Part shown: positions 20,245-30,861 of the stretch, piece by piece
Layout of the letters: the number at the start of each line of letters is the position of its first letter
Numbering within the stretch: the stretch's first letter is position 1
Assembly: GCA_037501455.1 (NCBI GenBank)
Contig: CM074859.1
Span: 22,511,001 to 22,575,000 of the forward strand
Direction of reading: 5' to 3'
From: Lantana camara
Taxonomy: Eukaryota; Streptophyta; Magnoliopsida; Lamiales; Verbenaceae
DNA: 64,000 nt
The notes under the pieces: model-generated
Database searches by the model: none
Told to the model about the DNA's origin: nothing
What the model saw: only the letters and a program-made list of their open reading frames with translations
Translations under genes and position numbers: made by a program

Positions 20245-23200
20245 ATGGTTACTGCCACAAGATCTGGAACTTTAGGGAACAGGGGAGGTCTTCCTCCCAC
20301 CAACGGAGAAAACGCTGAGAGCCCTGTTCTCGCCGGAGGGGCACCGCCCCTTGCGGCCGGAAACGTTGATGCCACTGCACCCCTCCCAACTGGGAATGAA
20401 GCGGGAGGATCAGGTTCCAATCCTCCCCCCCCAACTTTCGCCTCAAGTGTCCCTGCCTCCCATCTTGGCGTATATCCTATGGCCATGCCGCCGCCAGGAT
20501 ACGCGCTCACGCAGCCTGGAGTAATGCCTGGAACAACACCGGGAATGATACCTTTGGTCCCTCCATATCAAGTGGGGACACTGAACCTCCCTCTAGCAGT
20601 GCCAAGGGAAATACAGGGGGTGGAGATGCCCCAACTCACTACGCAACAGCTTCAGGCGTTGTACGCGCAGTGCGAGAGCCAAGCTGTACAGAATGCCTGG
20701 GAACACTTCACTATGGCTTATTTCCCTTCATACGCGGGCGCTCGGATAGCCCCACCCTTGGGCGGGCTCCCTGCACATCCTTTGACAATGGCCCAAAATG
20801 CTCTACGGGCACAGCAACCTCCCCCACCTGCTCCGAATCAAGAAAATGAAGCCCCACCGAGGGTCCAGCAAGAACGACCCGTTGAAGGAGATGACAGGGC
20901 TCCTCGAAATGAGGCGGCCGGAAATGATGAAGAGGTCCAGTCAAGGGCCACAAGGAGGGCAAACCGCAGAAATGTCGGTGACCCTCAGCTAGCAGCTGTA
21001 CAAGACCAAATTCGAGGGCTCCAAAACGTGGTAGAGCAGCTCTCTCGAGCACGGTCTCACGCCCCCCGTGAGGGGGACGAGAGGTCCAAGGCCAGAGACG
21101 CTCGGCGACCATGCAGCCCCGTTTCCCATCGAAGAAGAGAGGCTAGCTATGAAGATCCCGACGAGCGAGATTACAGGATCATGGCGGGCGATTCCCCCCT
21201 CGTCGAGGAAGTTCTGATGACCCGTGCAGGGAAGGGTAAAATTCCCTCGTCAATCAACAGGTATGATGGAACCACAGATCCAGCCGAGCATCTGGACCAT
21301 TTCGTGCACCTAATGCACCTCTACGACCATCCGGACAACTACTGGGCCAAGGTGTTTGTCACTTCCCTCACTGGAATGGCCCAAGAGTGGTACAAAAAGC
21401 TCCCCCCGCGCTCAATCCGAGGGTATTATGACTTGACGGATGCTTTTGTCAGCCACTTCAACTCGCTGAAAGCACCAGCCCCGACCGCGACCGCTCTTTA
21501 TAGCCTGGTCCAAGGGCCGAACGAGACCCTCCGGTCCTTCATGGGGAGGTTCAACAAAGAGATTCTGCTAGTAGAAAAGCCCTCGATGGACTTTTTGAGG
21601 CACGTGCTGTTCGGTGCCATCAACATGAAGCATTACGTCAGCAAAGAATTTGTGGAGGAAGTGGCCAAGAAGAAGCCACGTTCGTTGATGGAGATTAGAG
21701 AGATTGCAGATTCTTTCTTTACCCTCGAAGATATGTATATAGCGAGGGAGCGGAAGATGGCAAATGCCCCTCGCCCCACCAAAAACCACGAGGACAAAGT
21801 AGAGCCCCACCGAAGTCACCGCCGCAGCCCAATACCCGCTCGTCGGCATTCCTCTCCCCCACGGAGGCTCGAGCGTGTCCCCCTCAATCGCCCAATTGCC
21901 GAAGTTTATTCCCTGGCGGACCAGCAGTTGTTCAAAAGGCCGCCCAAGCTAAGAGAGACCGAGGCTCAAAAGCGTTCGGGAAAGTATTGTGCTTTCCATA
22001 AGCAAAAGGGGCATGACACTAACGAATGCCGTCACCTGGAGAAGGAGATTCAGCGGCTGATTGCTGGGGGGCACCTCAAAGAGTTTGTAAAAGTACTGGA
22101 AGGGTACGACGAACATTGCGCAGGACGGGCGCTCGAAAGAAGAAGAAGCCGCTCACGTTCCCGTAGTCCTCGTCGCGAGCGCCCTGAAACCAGCGAGCGC
22201 AAGAAAGGGAAAGGGGTAGACATGGAAAATCAGCCCTTTGCGGTCATTCACATGATTGCGGGAGGCCCCTCGGGGGGCGACTCTAATGCTTCCCGTCGCC
22301 GCCATGTACGGAGCTACAACCAAAGACCGACACTCCCTCGCTCAGTGCTTTCCGTGGACAGCTCATCGCACTCAAAAGAGGATGATATTATAGGATTTAC
22401 CGAGAAAGATCTTGAACACATTGTAACATCCCATGGGATAGGAAAAACCTCTGACTGTCCCATGGTCGTTAGTTTAGACGTTCATAACCACACTGTAAAG
22501 AGGGTTTTATTTGATAGTGGAAGCTCTGTGAACATTCTCCCGTACTCAACGTTTCAACAAATGAATATAACAAACATCCCCCTCGAACCTCTCAGAACTG
22601 CCCTCGTAGGGTTTGGAGGTTCCGAGATCGTCCCTCGCGGACAAATTCGCTTGGCCACCTCTTTTGGTCGCGCCCCACAGCGAAAAACTTTGAGCGTTCT
22701 CTACACCATCGTCGAGGTGGATCTGCCTTACAACATCATCATTGGGCGTCCAGCCCTCGTGGATTTCAAGGCTGTAATTTCCACCTATCATCAAAAGGTC
22801 AAGTTTCCAACCCCTGAGGGTACTGGAGAAATTCTATGTAACGTCAAAGAAGCTTGGGAATGCTACATACTTTCGCTTCGAAGCCACAAGCCCAAGCATT
22901 CCATTCAACCTGGGTCTACTAAGAAATCCGTTGATTTCCCGGAACTAAACGAAGACGGCCCCGAGCGTAAAAGAGCCAAGCTGTACCGGAAGAAGAATAA
23001 AAGGAGGACCCCTGGAGACGTTCAGTGCTCGGAGAAAAGGCCACCTGGGGCCGTCGAGGGTTCTTCCTCAGAAAACGAGGGAGATGAGCCCAGGAATACG
23101 CTCACTGGGAAGAAACGAGCGTTAGAAGCACCGAGGCCGGAGGTTCGGATTGAGCCCACCGAGGAGTTTTTGACCGTCGAATTGGAGCCTGGGAATCCGG

Positions 23201-26200
23201 ATAAGACAACCCAGATTGGCTCGAGCCTGGATGGGCCCTCGCAAGTTTTGATGATCGACTTCCTAAGGGAGAATCTAGACGTTTTTGCGTGGAAAGCTTC
23301 TGATCTCACAGGGATAGATCCGAGCGTCATTGTCCACAGACTGAACGTGGATCCAACCTTCAAGCCTATCAAACAGAAGAAGAGGGACGTTCATGGCTTT
23401 AGGAAACGGGTTATCGAAGAGGAGGTTAATAAATTGCTTGATGCTCAGTACATCGAGGAGATTTTGTACCCGGAATGGCTTTGCAATGTGGTGCTCGTTC
23501 CAAAGAGCGCTAATAAGTGGCGTATGTGTAACGACTTCACTGACCTCAACAAAGCGTGCCCCAAAGACCATTACCCCCTACCGAGGATCGATCAATTGGT
23601 AGATTCTACAGCCGGGTGTGAACTCATGAGTATGATGGACGCCTTTCAGGGATATTATCAAATCTTTATGGCACCCGAGGATCGCCCCAAAACTGCGTTT
23701 ATTGTGCACTTGGGTGTCTACTGTTTCAAAGTCATGCCTTTCGGGCTCAAAAATGCAGGAGCAACCTATCAACGCCTTGTCAATAGAATGTTCGAGCACG
23801 AAATTGGAAAATCTATGGAGGTATACGTGGATGACATGATAGTCAAAAGTGAGCGCCAATACTCCCATCTGGAGGATCTCAAGCAGACTTTTGATATTCT
23901 TCGTCGCTACGGAATGAAGTTAAACCCTTCAAAGTGCACTTTTGGCGTTCGAGGTGGTAAGTTTCTGGGATACATGGTCAGCCAACGGGGCATAGAGGCA
24001 AACCCCGAGAAGATCAAAGCGATCCTGGATATACCCTCCCCTCGCAATCTAAGAGAAGTCCAGGTACTCGTGGGTAAGATCATTTCGCTAAACAGGTTCA
24101 TTTCCCGCTCAGCGGACCGGAATCTGCCCTTCTTTAAAATTTTGCGCAACGCTCGGAACTTTACCTGGAATGAGGATTGCGAAAGGGCTCTGCAGAACAT
24201 GAAACAGTACCTGTCGAGCGCGCCTTTGTTAACCAAGCCAATCCCGGGGGAGAACTTGTTTGTCTATCTCTCAGTCTCTTTGGAAGCGACGAGCGCTGTC
24301 CTCGTAGCAATCCGCGAGCGTAAGCATATGCCAGTATATTACCTGAGCAAAACTCTACAGGGGGCAGAGAAAAGGTATATGGAGATTGAGAAATTTGCCT
24401 TTGCGCTCGTCAACGCATCCCGAAGGCTGAGACCATATTTTCAAGCTCACTCCATCACAGTGCTAACAGATCAACCACTCAGGCAAGTCCTATCCAAACC
24501 GGATGTTTCGGGAAGGTTGATTAAATGGGCAATCGAACTCAGCCAGTTTGATATCTCCTTCGAGCCTCGCACAGCCATACAGGCTCAGGCAGTGGCCGAT
24601 CTGTTGGTAGAACGTTTCAATTTGGAGACTGTGCCACAGGCTGACGAGGGTTTATGGCTTTTGCACACGGATGGCTCCTCGACCTCACAAGGGGGGGGTG
24701 CTGGGGTGACCCTCAGGGATCCCCTAGGAACAGAAGTTGACTACGCAATCAAGCTGGCGTTTCAAGTCACCAACAACGAAGCAGAATATGAGGCCCTCAT
24801 CCAAGGGCTCAGGATTGCACTCCAAAATGGGGCCGCTCGTGTCACAGCATACGTTGATTCGCAGTTGATCGCGAGTCAAATCGATGGTAGTTATGAGGCT
24901 CGAGAAGCCACCATGGCACGTTATCTATTGAGCGCCAAGGAGGAGATAGCCAAGTTCAAGGAATTCCATCTTTTGCAAGTTCCGAGGGCAGAAAACGAAC
25001 GCGCTGACGCTCTTTCGAAATTTGCGTCCGCTTTGGACGGCCACAGTGAACGCATAGTTACATTTCTGAGAACGGAGGAACCATTGATAAGTAAAGACGA
25101 ACCCTCGAAAGAAGTGCACATGATTGACCCCTCCGAGCCTTGCTGGCTTGACGAGATTGTCAGGTTCCTCCGGGATGGAACATGCCCGAGCGACAAAGTT
25201 GAGGCTCGGAAGATCAAAAGCAAGGCCCCTCGTTTCTCGTTGGATACCGAGGGTAGATTATTCAAGCGATCCTTCCAGGGCCCACCGATGAGATGTTTGA
25301 GACCCTCGCAGGCTAAAGAAGTTTTAGAGCATGTACACGACGGAAGTTGTGGGAACCACTCGGGCGGACGAATCTTAGCAAAGAAAATCTTAAGGAGTGG
25401 GTTCTATTGGCCCTCGATATTGCAAGATGCCATTCAATATTCCAAGAAGTGTCCCAAGTGCCAGTTCCACTCCAACACTCCCCAGTTGCCAGCAGCTCAA
25501 ATGATTCCTATTGATGTTTCCTGGCCTTTTGATCAATGGGGCATTGATATCGTGGGACCTCTCCCAATGGCGGTCGGGCAAAAGAAGTTCGTAATACTTG
25601 CTGTGGATTATTTCACCAAGTGGGCTGAGGCAGAAGCGGTCGCTAAGATAACGTTCAAAGTTGTGAGGGATTTCATTTGGAAAAATATCATCTGCAGATA
25701 TGGCATCCCGAGGGTTCTCATCTCGGATAATGGTTCCCAGTTTATCGCTGCTGACACCCGAGATTGGTGCTATGAACTAGGGATCGAGCAGCGATTCACT
25801 TCCGTGGGCCACCCTCAAGCTAACGGTCAAGCCGAAGTGACCAACCGAACCATACTCAAGCATCTGAAAACGATGCTTGAGAGTAAGAAGGGAGAATGGG
25901 CTGAAGAACTTCAGGGAGCGCTGTGGGCGTACCGTACTACCCCGCGAGCGGCAACGGGGGAAACCCCTTACTCCCTCGTGTACGGCTCCGAGGCCATGGT
26001 ACCTGCGGAAATTGCTCAAGAATCCGCACGCGTTGCCTATTTCGAGCCTGCGGCCAACGAGGCCAACCGGGCGCTCGAGTTAGACTTGCTGGATGAGAAG
26101 AGGAATGCTGCTTGGGCGCGTATTCACAAATACAAAGCAACCGTCGCTCACCAATACAATAAACGTGTTAAAGAAAGGACTTTCCAGCTAGGGGACTTGG

Positions 26201-26373
26201 TCCTCAAGAAAGTTGAAGTCTCCAAACACGTAGGTAAGCTGGACCCTAATTGGGAGGGCCCCTTCAAAGTCATTCAAGTACGGGCAAATAACACCTACTT
26301 GCTAGAAACTCTGCAAGGCGAGCGTCTCCCTAGGCCATGGAATGCATGTAACCTTAGAAGGTTCTATGTGTAA
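20245..26373 (+). CDS. Gypsy (Tat-type) gag-pol polyprotein, unit 1, intact
   Basis: One frame of 2042 codons starts at ATG 20245, 99 bp after LTR1. Layout by residue: Pro/Gly-rich N-terminus (1-330); retrotransposon Gag (about 340-500); a C-H-H-C knuckle (CAFHKQKGHDTNEC, about 582); an Arg/Ser-rich stretch (about 632-650); aspartic protease (FDSGSS, about 757); reverse transcriptase with NDFTDLNKACPKDHYPLP (about 1097) and YVDDMI (about 1194); a first RNase H (about 1340-1450); a second, archaeal-type RNase H (LHTDGSS about 1472, NNEAEYEAL, YVDSQLI); integrase zinc finger (H-H-C-C about 1695-1740) and D-D-E core (WGIDIVG, ISDNGSQF, GQAEVTNR, about 1765-1865); then a C-terminal tail. It makes capsid, protease, reverse transcriptase/RNase H and integrase for replication in virus-like particles. 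All catalytic motifs are intact, so it may be active. Confidence 0.95.
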   Translation: MVTATRSGTLGNRGGLPPTNGENAESPVLAGGAPPLAAGNVDATAPLPTGNEAGGSGSNPPPPTFASSVPASHLGVYPMAMPPPGYALTQPGVMPGTTPGMIPLVPPYQVGTLNLPLAVPREIQGVEMPQLTTQQLQALYAQCESQAVQNAWEHFTMAYFPSYAGARIAPPLGGLPAHPLTMAQNALRAQQPPPPAPNQENEAPPRVQQERPVEGDDRAPRNEAAGNDEEVQSRATRRANRRNVGDPQLAAVQDQIRGLQNVVEQLSRARSHAPREGDERSKARDARRPCSPVSHRRREASYEDPDERDYRIMAGDSPLVEEVLMTRAGKGKIPSSINRYDGTTDPAEHLDHFVHLMHLYDHPDNYWAKVFVTSLTGMAQEWYKKLPPRSIRGYYDLTDAFVSHFNSLKAPAPTATALYSLVQGPNETLRSFMGRFNKEILLVEKPSMDFLRHVLFGAINMKHYVSKEFVEEVAKKKPRSLMEIREIADSFFTLEDMYIARERKMANAPRPTKNHEDKVEPHRSHRRSPIPARRHSSPPRRLERVPLNRPIAEVYSLADQQLFKRPPKLRETEAQKRSGKYCAFHKQKGHDTNECRHLEKEIQRLIAGGHLKEFVKVLEGYDEHCAGRALERRRSRSRSRSPRRERPETSERKKGKGVDMENQPFAVIHMIAGGPSGGDSNASRRRHVRSYNQRPTLPRSVLSVDSSSHSKEDDIIGFTEKDLEHIVTSHGIGKTSDCPMVVSLDVHNHTVKRVLFDSGSSVNILPYSTFQQMNITNIPLEPLRTALVGFGGSEIVPRGQIRLATSFGRAPQRKTLSVLYTIVEVDLPYNIIIGRPALVDFKAVISTYHQKVKFPTPEGTGEILCNVKEAWECYILSLRSHKPKHSIQPGSTKKSVDFPELNEDGPERKRAKLYRKKNKRRTPGDVQCSEKRPPGAVEGSSSENEGDEPRNTLTGKKRALEAPRPEVRIEPTEEFLTVELEPGNPDKTTQIGSSLDGPSQVLMIDFLRENLDVFAWKASDLTGIDPSVIVHRLNVDPTFKPIKQKKRDVHGFRKRVIEEEVNKLLDAQYIEEILYPEWLCNVVLVPKSANKWRMCNDFTDLNKACPKDHYPLPRIDQLVDSTAGCELMSMMDAFQGYYQIFMAPEDRPKTAFIVHLGVYCFKVMPFGLKNAGATYQRLVNRMFEHEIGKSMEVYVDDMIVKSERQYSHLEDLKQTFDILRRYGMKLNPSKCTFGVRGGKFLGYMVSQRGIEANPEKIKAILDIPSPRNLREVQVLVGKIISLNRFISRSADRNLPFFKILRNARNFTWNEDCERALQNMKQYLSSAPLLTKPIPGENLFVYLSVSLEATSAVLVAIRERKHMPVYYLSKTLQGAEKRYMEIEKFAFALVNASRRLRPYFQAHSITVLTDQPLRQVLSKPDVSGRLIKWAIELSQFDISFEPRTAIQAQAVADLLVERFNLETVPQADEGLWLLHTDGSSTSQGGGAGVTLRDPLGTEVDYAIKLAFQVTNNEAEYEALIQGLRIALQNGAARVTAYVDSQLIASQIDGSYEAREATMARYLLSAKEEIAKFKEFHLLQVPRAENERADALSKFASALDGHSERIVTFLRTEEPLISKDEPSKEVHMIDPSEPCWLDEIVRFLRDGTCPSDKVEARKIKSKAPRFSLDTEGRLFKRSFQGPPMRCLRPSQAKEVLEHVHDGSCGNHSGGRILAKKILRSGFYWPSILQDAIQYSKKCPKCQFHSNTPQLPAAQMIPIDVSWPFDQWGIDIVGPLPMAVGQKKFVILAVDYFTKWAEAEAVAKITFKVVRDFIWKNIICRYGIPRVLISDNGSQFIAADTRDWCYELGIEQRFTSVGHPQANGQAEVTNRTILKHLKTMLESKKGEWAEELQGALWAYRTTPRAATGETPYSLVYGSEAMVPAEIAQESARVAYFEPAANEANRALELDLLDEKRNAAWARIHKYKATVAHQYNKRVKERTFQLGDLVLKKVEVSKHVGKLDPNWEGPFKVIQVRANNTYLLETLQGERLPRPWNACNLRRFYV

Positions 26374-27384
26374 ACTTCAACCTCTTTGTAATGGCCCGTT
26401 CGCGGCATGAAATACTTTTCTTTGATGGAAAGCGCGTTGTAATCATTTCCAAAAGTGCATCTATATAACAGTAAGTATTTAATTCTTCGTTTTTATTATT
26501 TACTCGCTCTTTTATCTGATCTAATGATTCGAGCGGCAAGAGGCTTGCTCCGTGTTGAACATCTTCCACGTCGAAAAGCCCACGCGAAACCTCAATCCTA
26601 CCAAAGTTACACTGTCCAGGTGTTGATAACCGTCCACCTTTAACAGTTTAAACGATTTGTAAGAATTGGTCCTAAAAATGAGCGCGTCCGACAACGGGGA
26701 GCCCAACGCTCAACTTACGCCAGCTGAGTGTTCATCGCTCCAGCTCGTGCACGTAAGAACCCCTTTTGACCCTCATCCAATGGGGTAAAGAGCACGCTCG
26801 TAAATAGTGGATGCCACTAACACTACGACAACGCTCGTTTTTACTCCTACTAAGCCAATCCTACACGGATTTCCTAAGTTCAAATTTAAGCCTCAAGGAG
26901 AATACAGCGAGGGAATGTTCATAAAGATCACCCTCGCGCCTGTGTTCCCTCAAAGGTTTTCCAAGCCCAAATACACAGTTCGTTTCTACTGTGGCCAGGG
27001 AACCCTCCTAAGGGTCACCCTCGCGCCCATACTGGCAATAAGCCAACCGCCCGACGCCGCGAGCATCTAAGCTTAACATGCATAGTGATGAGTGTCAGAG
27101 GACCGTTGTAAAAGACGTCCTGGCCTACTTACACACTAATCGCAAACGCTCAAACAGAAGATTTCGATATGAAAGCGGCGAAGCTAAACAAGTTAACATC
27201 ATTCATCATCCAAGAACAAAGGAAAAAAATAAACATTCAAACATCAAAGCAGTAGAGAAAGAATGCTAAAGTATGAAAAGAAACTCGAAATGTTAAAGAA
27301 ATAACAGGAAAGTTAAGTACAAGCATAAGTCGTTCATAGTGATTGCAAGGGATTTAAAACAACACGGGATCAGTACAGAGAGCT
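26374..27384. other. Convergent 3' non-coding region of Gypsy unit 1
   Basis: About 1 kb between the ends of the plus-strand gag-pol and the minus-strand antisense gene. Only short ORFs are present. The word TCACCCTCGCGCC occurs twice (about 26928 and 27014) within an imperfect internal repeat. It probably holds terminators of both transcription units. It is preserved in units 2 (37933-38943) and 3 (44954-45964). Confidence 0.6.
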
Positions 27385-30261
27385 TCATTGGGCAGGAGCG
27401 TCGGGTTCAGGAGGGGCTGTTGCAAGGGGAACCGGAGCCAACACATTAGCGTCAGAGGTATGGGCCTCGCCGGGTTCATCCGCATCAGCTATGTCCATAA
27501 GGGTGCCCTCGTCTTCTATCAGGAGAGGCTCGGGATCCACCCTGTTAGCAGCAATAAACTCCCTTTGGAGTGTCTCTACCAACTCCTGATACTCAGGCTC
27601 CGCCAGATTCTCCGTGGGATCCTCCTCTTGGACCATTGGCTCGCAATTCTCATCAAGATCCATGCGCAGCCGAGCGTCCGATCGAGCGCTTTCTGGGGCC
27701 AGCCCCAACTTCACCATTTGCCCGATCGCTTTATGGAAGAAGCGACGAGCGTTGTCAAAGCATTGGATATTGGCCGCAAACACGAAGGCCTTGGAGCGCA
27801 CGAATCTTTTCACCGCCTCCCAGGATACCTTTGCCTCCAATCCCTGTACTTTGCCTTGCAAGTCAGCAAGGGCTTTGTTGGCCATCTCGTTCTGGCGAGT
27901 ACTTTCCGCCAGCTGCTCCCCCAGCTCCCGATTCTGTTGCTTCAGCTGGATCTCCCTCGACTTCAACTCCTTGTGACGCTCATCAAGAGTAAGATAGGCC
28001 TCGTCCGTCTTCCGAAGGTTCTCCCTCGCCTGATCCAAATCACGGTGAGCTGCGGTTAGTTGAGCGTGGAGGTTGTTGTAATCCTCTTGCAATTGGACCG
28101 GGTCAGAGACGCGCAGCAGTTTCTTGTACTTGGCCTTATGACTGGAGTATGCTTGCGCTCGACCCTGCAAGTTCTTCAGTCTTGGGATTACCTCCTGAGA
28201 AACAGTAAGCGAGGGTCATAATCCGAGCGTGGAAAAAGAAAGGAAAATGTGGTAATAGGGAGTACAGACTTACCGTCAGCAGCGCATGGCAGGCATCATC
28301 CGCGACCCGAGCGGCGTCATGCTCGTTCAATTTGTCATGGTCGGCAGAAAATTGAAGCTTTCCGACGATATCGGAGACCATGTTAACGGAGAAGGCGCTC
28401 TTTTTCAGTAGGACGGGACCGTCCTTCCTTTGGCGCTTGAACCGAGCGTCACCCCGGCAGCCAATCTTCCAGAATTCTTCATCTTCAGACGATGAAGTGT
28501 CGCTGCCCTCGCCCCGGTGGCCCACGACCACCTCTTTCCCCTTGCCGGAAATAGGGAGGGAATCCGGCATCCTTTTCCTCTTGCCCGGACGATCAGCCCG
28601 AAGGGTTTCATGGATACGGACAGGCTCCCCCGAGCGGTTCCGGGACCCGCTGGAACTAAGTGAGATTGGGCCTACGGGGGCCGCCGGCGGAGGAGTGGCC
28701 TCGTGGGTACCCTCCAGCGTCAGATCCTCAATGGGGCCCGTGGGAGGTGTCACATTCCCCGCGCCCCCTCGAGCATTTCCTTGTCCTCGGCCTGATCCTC
28801 GGCGGCTAACCCTGCCCCTCGGAGCATTGGGAGGGCGGTTCTGTTGCTGTTGCTGCTGTGGAGGATCGACCGTTGGCCCCTGGGCACCTAACATACGTGA
28901 AAGGGCTTCAGCATTCATGCCTCTAGAGAGAATTTGGATGCCTGCGAGTGAAGGGAAACGAGCGTCAGATGATTGGCGATTTGAATTGTATAAACAGGAA
29001 AACAATGATAACTGTAAGTCAAAAAACTATTCTAAAGGTTAGGGATGTTAGTTCCTAGAATCTGACCGTCGAGGGCCATGATGTCAGTTGGGGGATTGAG
29101 TATCATATCAGGGGGGCAAGATAATCCGTAGCGGAACAATATCTTTTCGTTCTTCACTAGTGTCTCCGCCTTAATCCACTTCTTTTCAGCCCTCATCTCG
29201 AGGGCTAACCCCATCGCCCACTCCTCAAAATCCTTATTCCTCATCCTTCCCCTAATCAACGGACCCTCGCCATGAATCATCCATTGACGGTGAACCCCAA
29301 AAATTCCCCCGGGAGCCCCCACGAAAAAGTATTTTTCCTTCCAATGCTCGCCATACGAGGAAGATGGGGAATCTATCATCTTGAAGCCTGATTTTGCCTG
29401 AGCGTAGTAAAATCCATCTGTAGGCGACGAGCGTGGCGAGCGGGCTACTTGGACCAAGCTGTCAAAATTGATTATTGAGGGTGCTTTGCCCAAAGCCCTC
29501 ATTGTTATAATGAATGCGTTGATTAGAGCTATGCCATTGGGCAGAATTTGTGAAGGGCAAAGCCCTAGGTGATGGTAAAGGATGACGGCATCGTGAGCGA
29601 TCGGAAACCTCAGACCGCCAGCAAGAACTGCATCCCAGTAGACCGTCATCATCCCGGGCGGTGGTCGATTGGCCCTTTCCCCTTCCTCAGGAAGTCTCAT
29701 GGGAAACACGACTTCATCCCAGTACGCTTTCGCCCTCAACCCCTCCAAATCCGCGAGGGTCAGAATACTCTCAATTTCGTCGGGCGACCTGTCAGTCTGG
29801 TGGCGGTTGTCTTGCCTTACCCGAGTGGCAGGCTCCTTGCCTCTCCTCTGACGCCTTCTGGAAGGTTCAGCCTCGAATGGACGCCCGGATGGTCCTGCTT
29901 CACCCTCAGGAGCCGCCATCGCCACTGTGATCCTGTGATCTTGGGGTCTCACAGCACTGTTCAAAACAGGGAGTGCTCTCTCCCCTTGTCGCAGCATCTC
30001 CACCACATTGTCCATCTCCTCAAAAAGATCTTCCTGCTCACCGGGAACATGCTCGTTCATCCCTTGAACAGCAGCGTTCACCTCTTCCTCCCCGGTGTCA
30101 ACCGGAGCCTGGGCCACCGATATAGCCATGGGAACAACTTCACCTCCTGGGTGCGCCCTAATTAGGGGAACGGCTACGGGGACATCGCCATGAGGGGAGG
30201 AGCTACCCACCGACATCTCCTCAATCTCCCGTACATAATCATCAGCTTGATTTCCGGCCAT
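27385..30261 (-). CDS. Antisense three-exon gene of Gypsy unit 1 (~890 aa, Tat-type antisense ORF)
   Basis: The proposed exons are 30261-29067, 28941-28274 and 28194-27385. Their lengths (1195, 668 and 810) sum to 891 codons in one frame. Intron 2 is strong (donor GTAAGT, acceptor TTTCTCAG); intron 1 has acceptor CTCGCAG and a weaker donor GTCAGA. Exon 1 encodes an acidic N-terminus, a basic RRRQRRGK patch (about 135) and a folded region (about 195-380, with VYWDAVLAGGLRFP and LGLCPSQILPNG) that resembles the domain catalogued as putative gypsy-type transposon (Transposase_28). Exon 2 is low-complexity with a Gln run and GKRKR, a possible nuclear signal. Exon 3 is a long coiled coil (about 630-740) with an acidic tail. 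Antisense ORFs at this place are known from Tat-lineage elements such as Grande; their role is not settled. A TATA box lies about 290 bp upstream. Confidence 0.75.
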
Positions 30262-30262
30262 G

Positions 30263-30848
30263 GTTAGTTTTCAATTCTTGGGGACGGAATTTCTAGCAGA
30301 AAGTCCAAAGGAGGATGGGATTTCTGAAACAGATTCAAGGGAATACCTTTGCTCTTCCCTCAAGGGTTTCACTCACACAGCCTAAAACTAATGTTAGCAC
30401 GGGAAAACTAAGAAGAAGGGTAAGGGATTTTTACCTAGGATGTGAAGAAAAGAGATTCGCCGGAGCTTGCAGAACTGGCAAAGGACTCTTGCTATGGATA
30501 TGCTTGAAGGAAGTCTGAGTGCGTGAAAAGGCTATCAAGGCCGTGCAAACCCTTATTTATAGGGGAGATGGATCAAGGGTTAGGGCTGAAAATTCAAAAG
30601 TGCAATCATTTCCCGCCTGGGAAATCCCCCCACTTTTGGTAACCACTTCACGTCTCCCGAGGTACACGCGCCCACGTTCCCACTCAGCATTAAATGCGGA
30701 CTTGACAGCATTTAATGCGACGTCAGTTTGTGTCCGTTACAGAAGGCCAGCAGTCTCCTCGAGGGTGATGGCCCATTCCTCAGATATTCGAAATTCAGGA
30801 TTCTTCCCTTATAAATTCTACAGTACGCTCGAAGCGATACTACAGAAT
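30263..30848. other. Leader/promoter region of the antisense gene, unit 1
   Basis: Nothing coding is convincing here. It holds the antisense TATA box and leader. Small plus-strand ORFs are shadows without domain features. A GCATTAAATGC-type repeated word occurs at about 30688 and 30709. Confidence 0.5.
30553..30562 (-). promoter_or_regulatory. TATA box for the antisense gene, unit 1
   Basis: The minus strand reads CTATAAATAA about 290 bp upstream of the ATG at 30261. The identical box is at 42112-42121 (unit 2) and 49133-49142 (unit 3). No other ORF explains this site, so a leftward promoter is likely; it lies about 300 bp inside the right LTR. Confidence 0.6.
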
Positions 30849-30861
30849 TTGGGGGGCAAAA
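30849..30861 (+). other. Polypurine tract of Gypsy unit 1
   Basis: TTGGGGGGCAAAA directly before LTR2, the plus-strand primer for reverse transcription. Identical tracts precede LTR3 (to 42420) and LTR4 (to 49441). Confidence 0.85.

Noticed and set aside
27388..28059. Plus-strand 223-codon ORF (and copies) and the 198-codon ORF at 29569
   Set aside because: Both are mirror frames of antisense exons 3 and 1. The minus strand shows splice sites, a coiled coil and domain similarity; the plus strand shows none.
28380..29042. Plus-strand 220-codon ORF (and copies at 39939 and 46960)
   Set aside because: It lies over exon 2 and intron sequence of the antisense gene, has no recognisable domain and is rich in Ser/Pro/Cys as expected from the complementary GC-rich strand.
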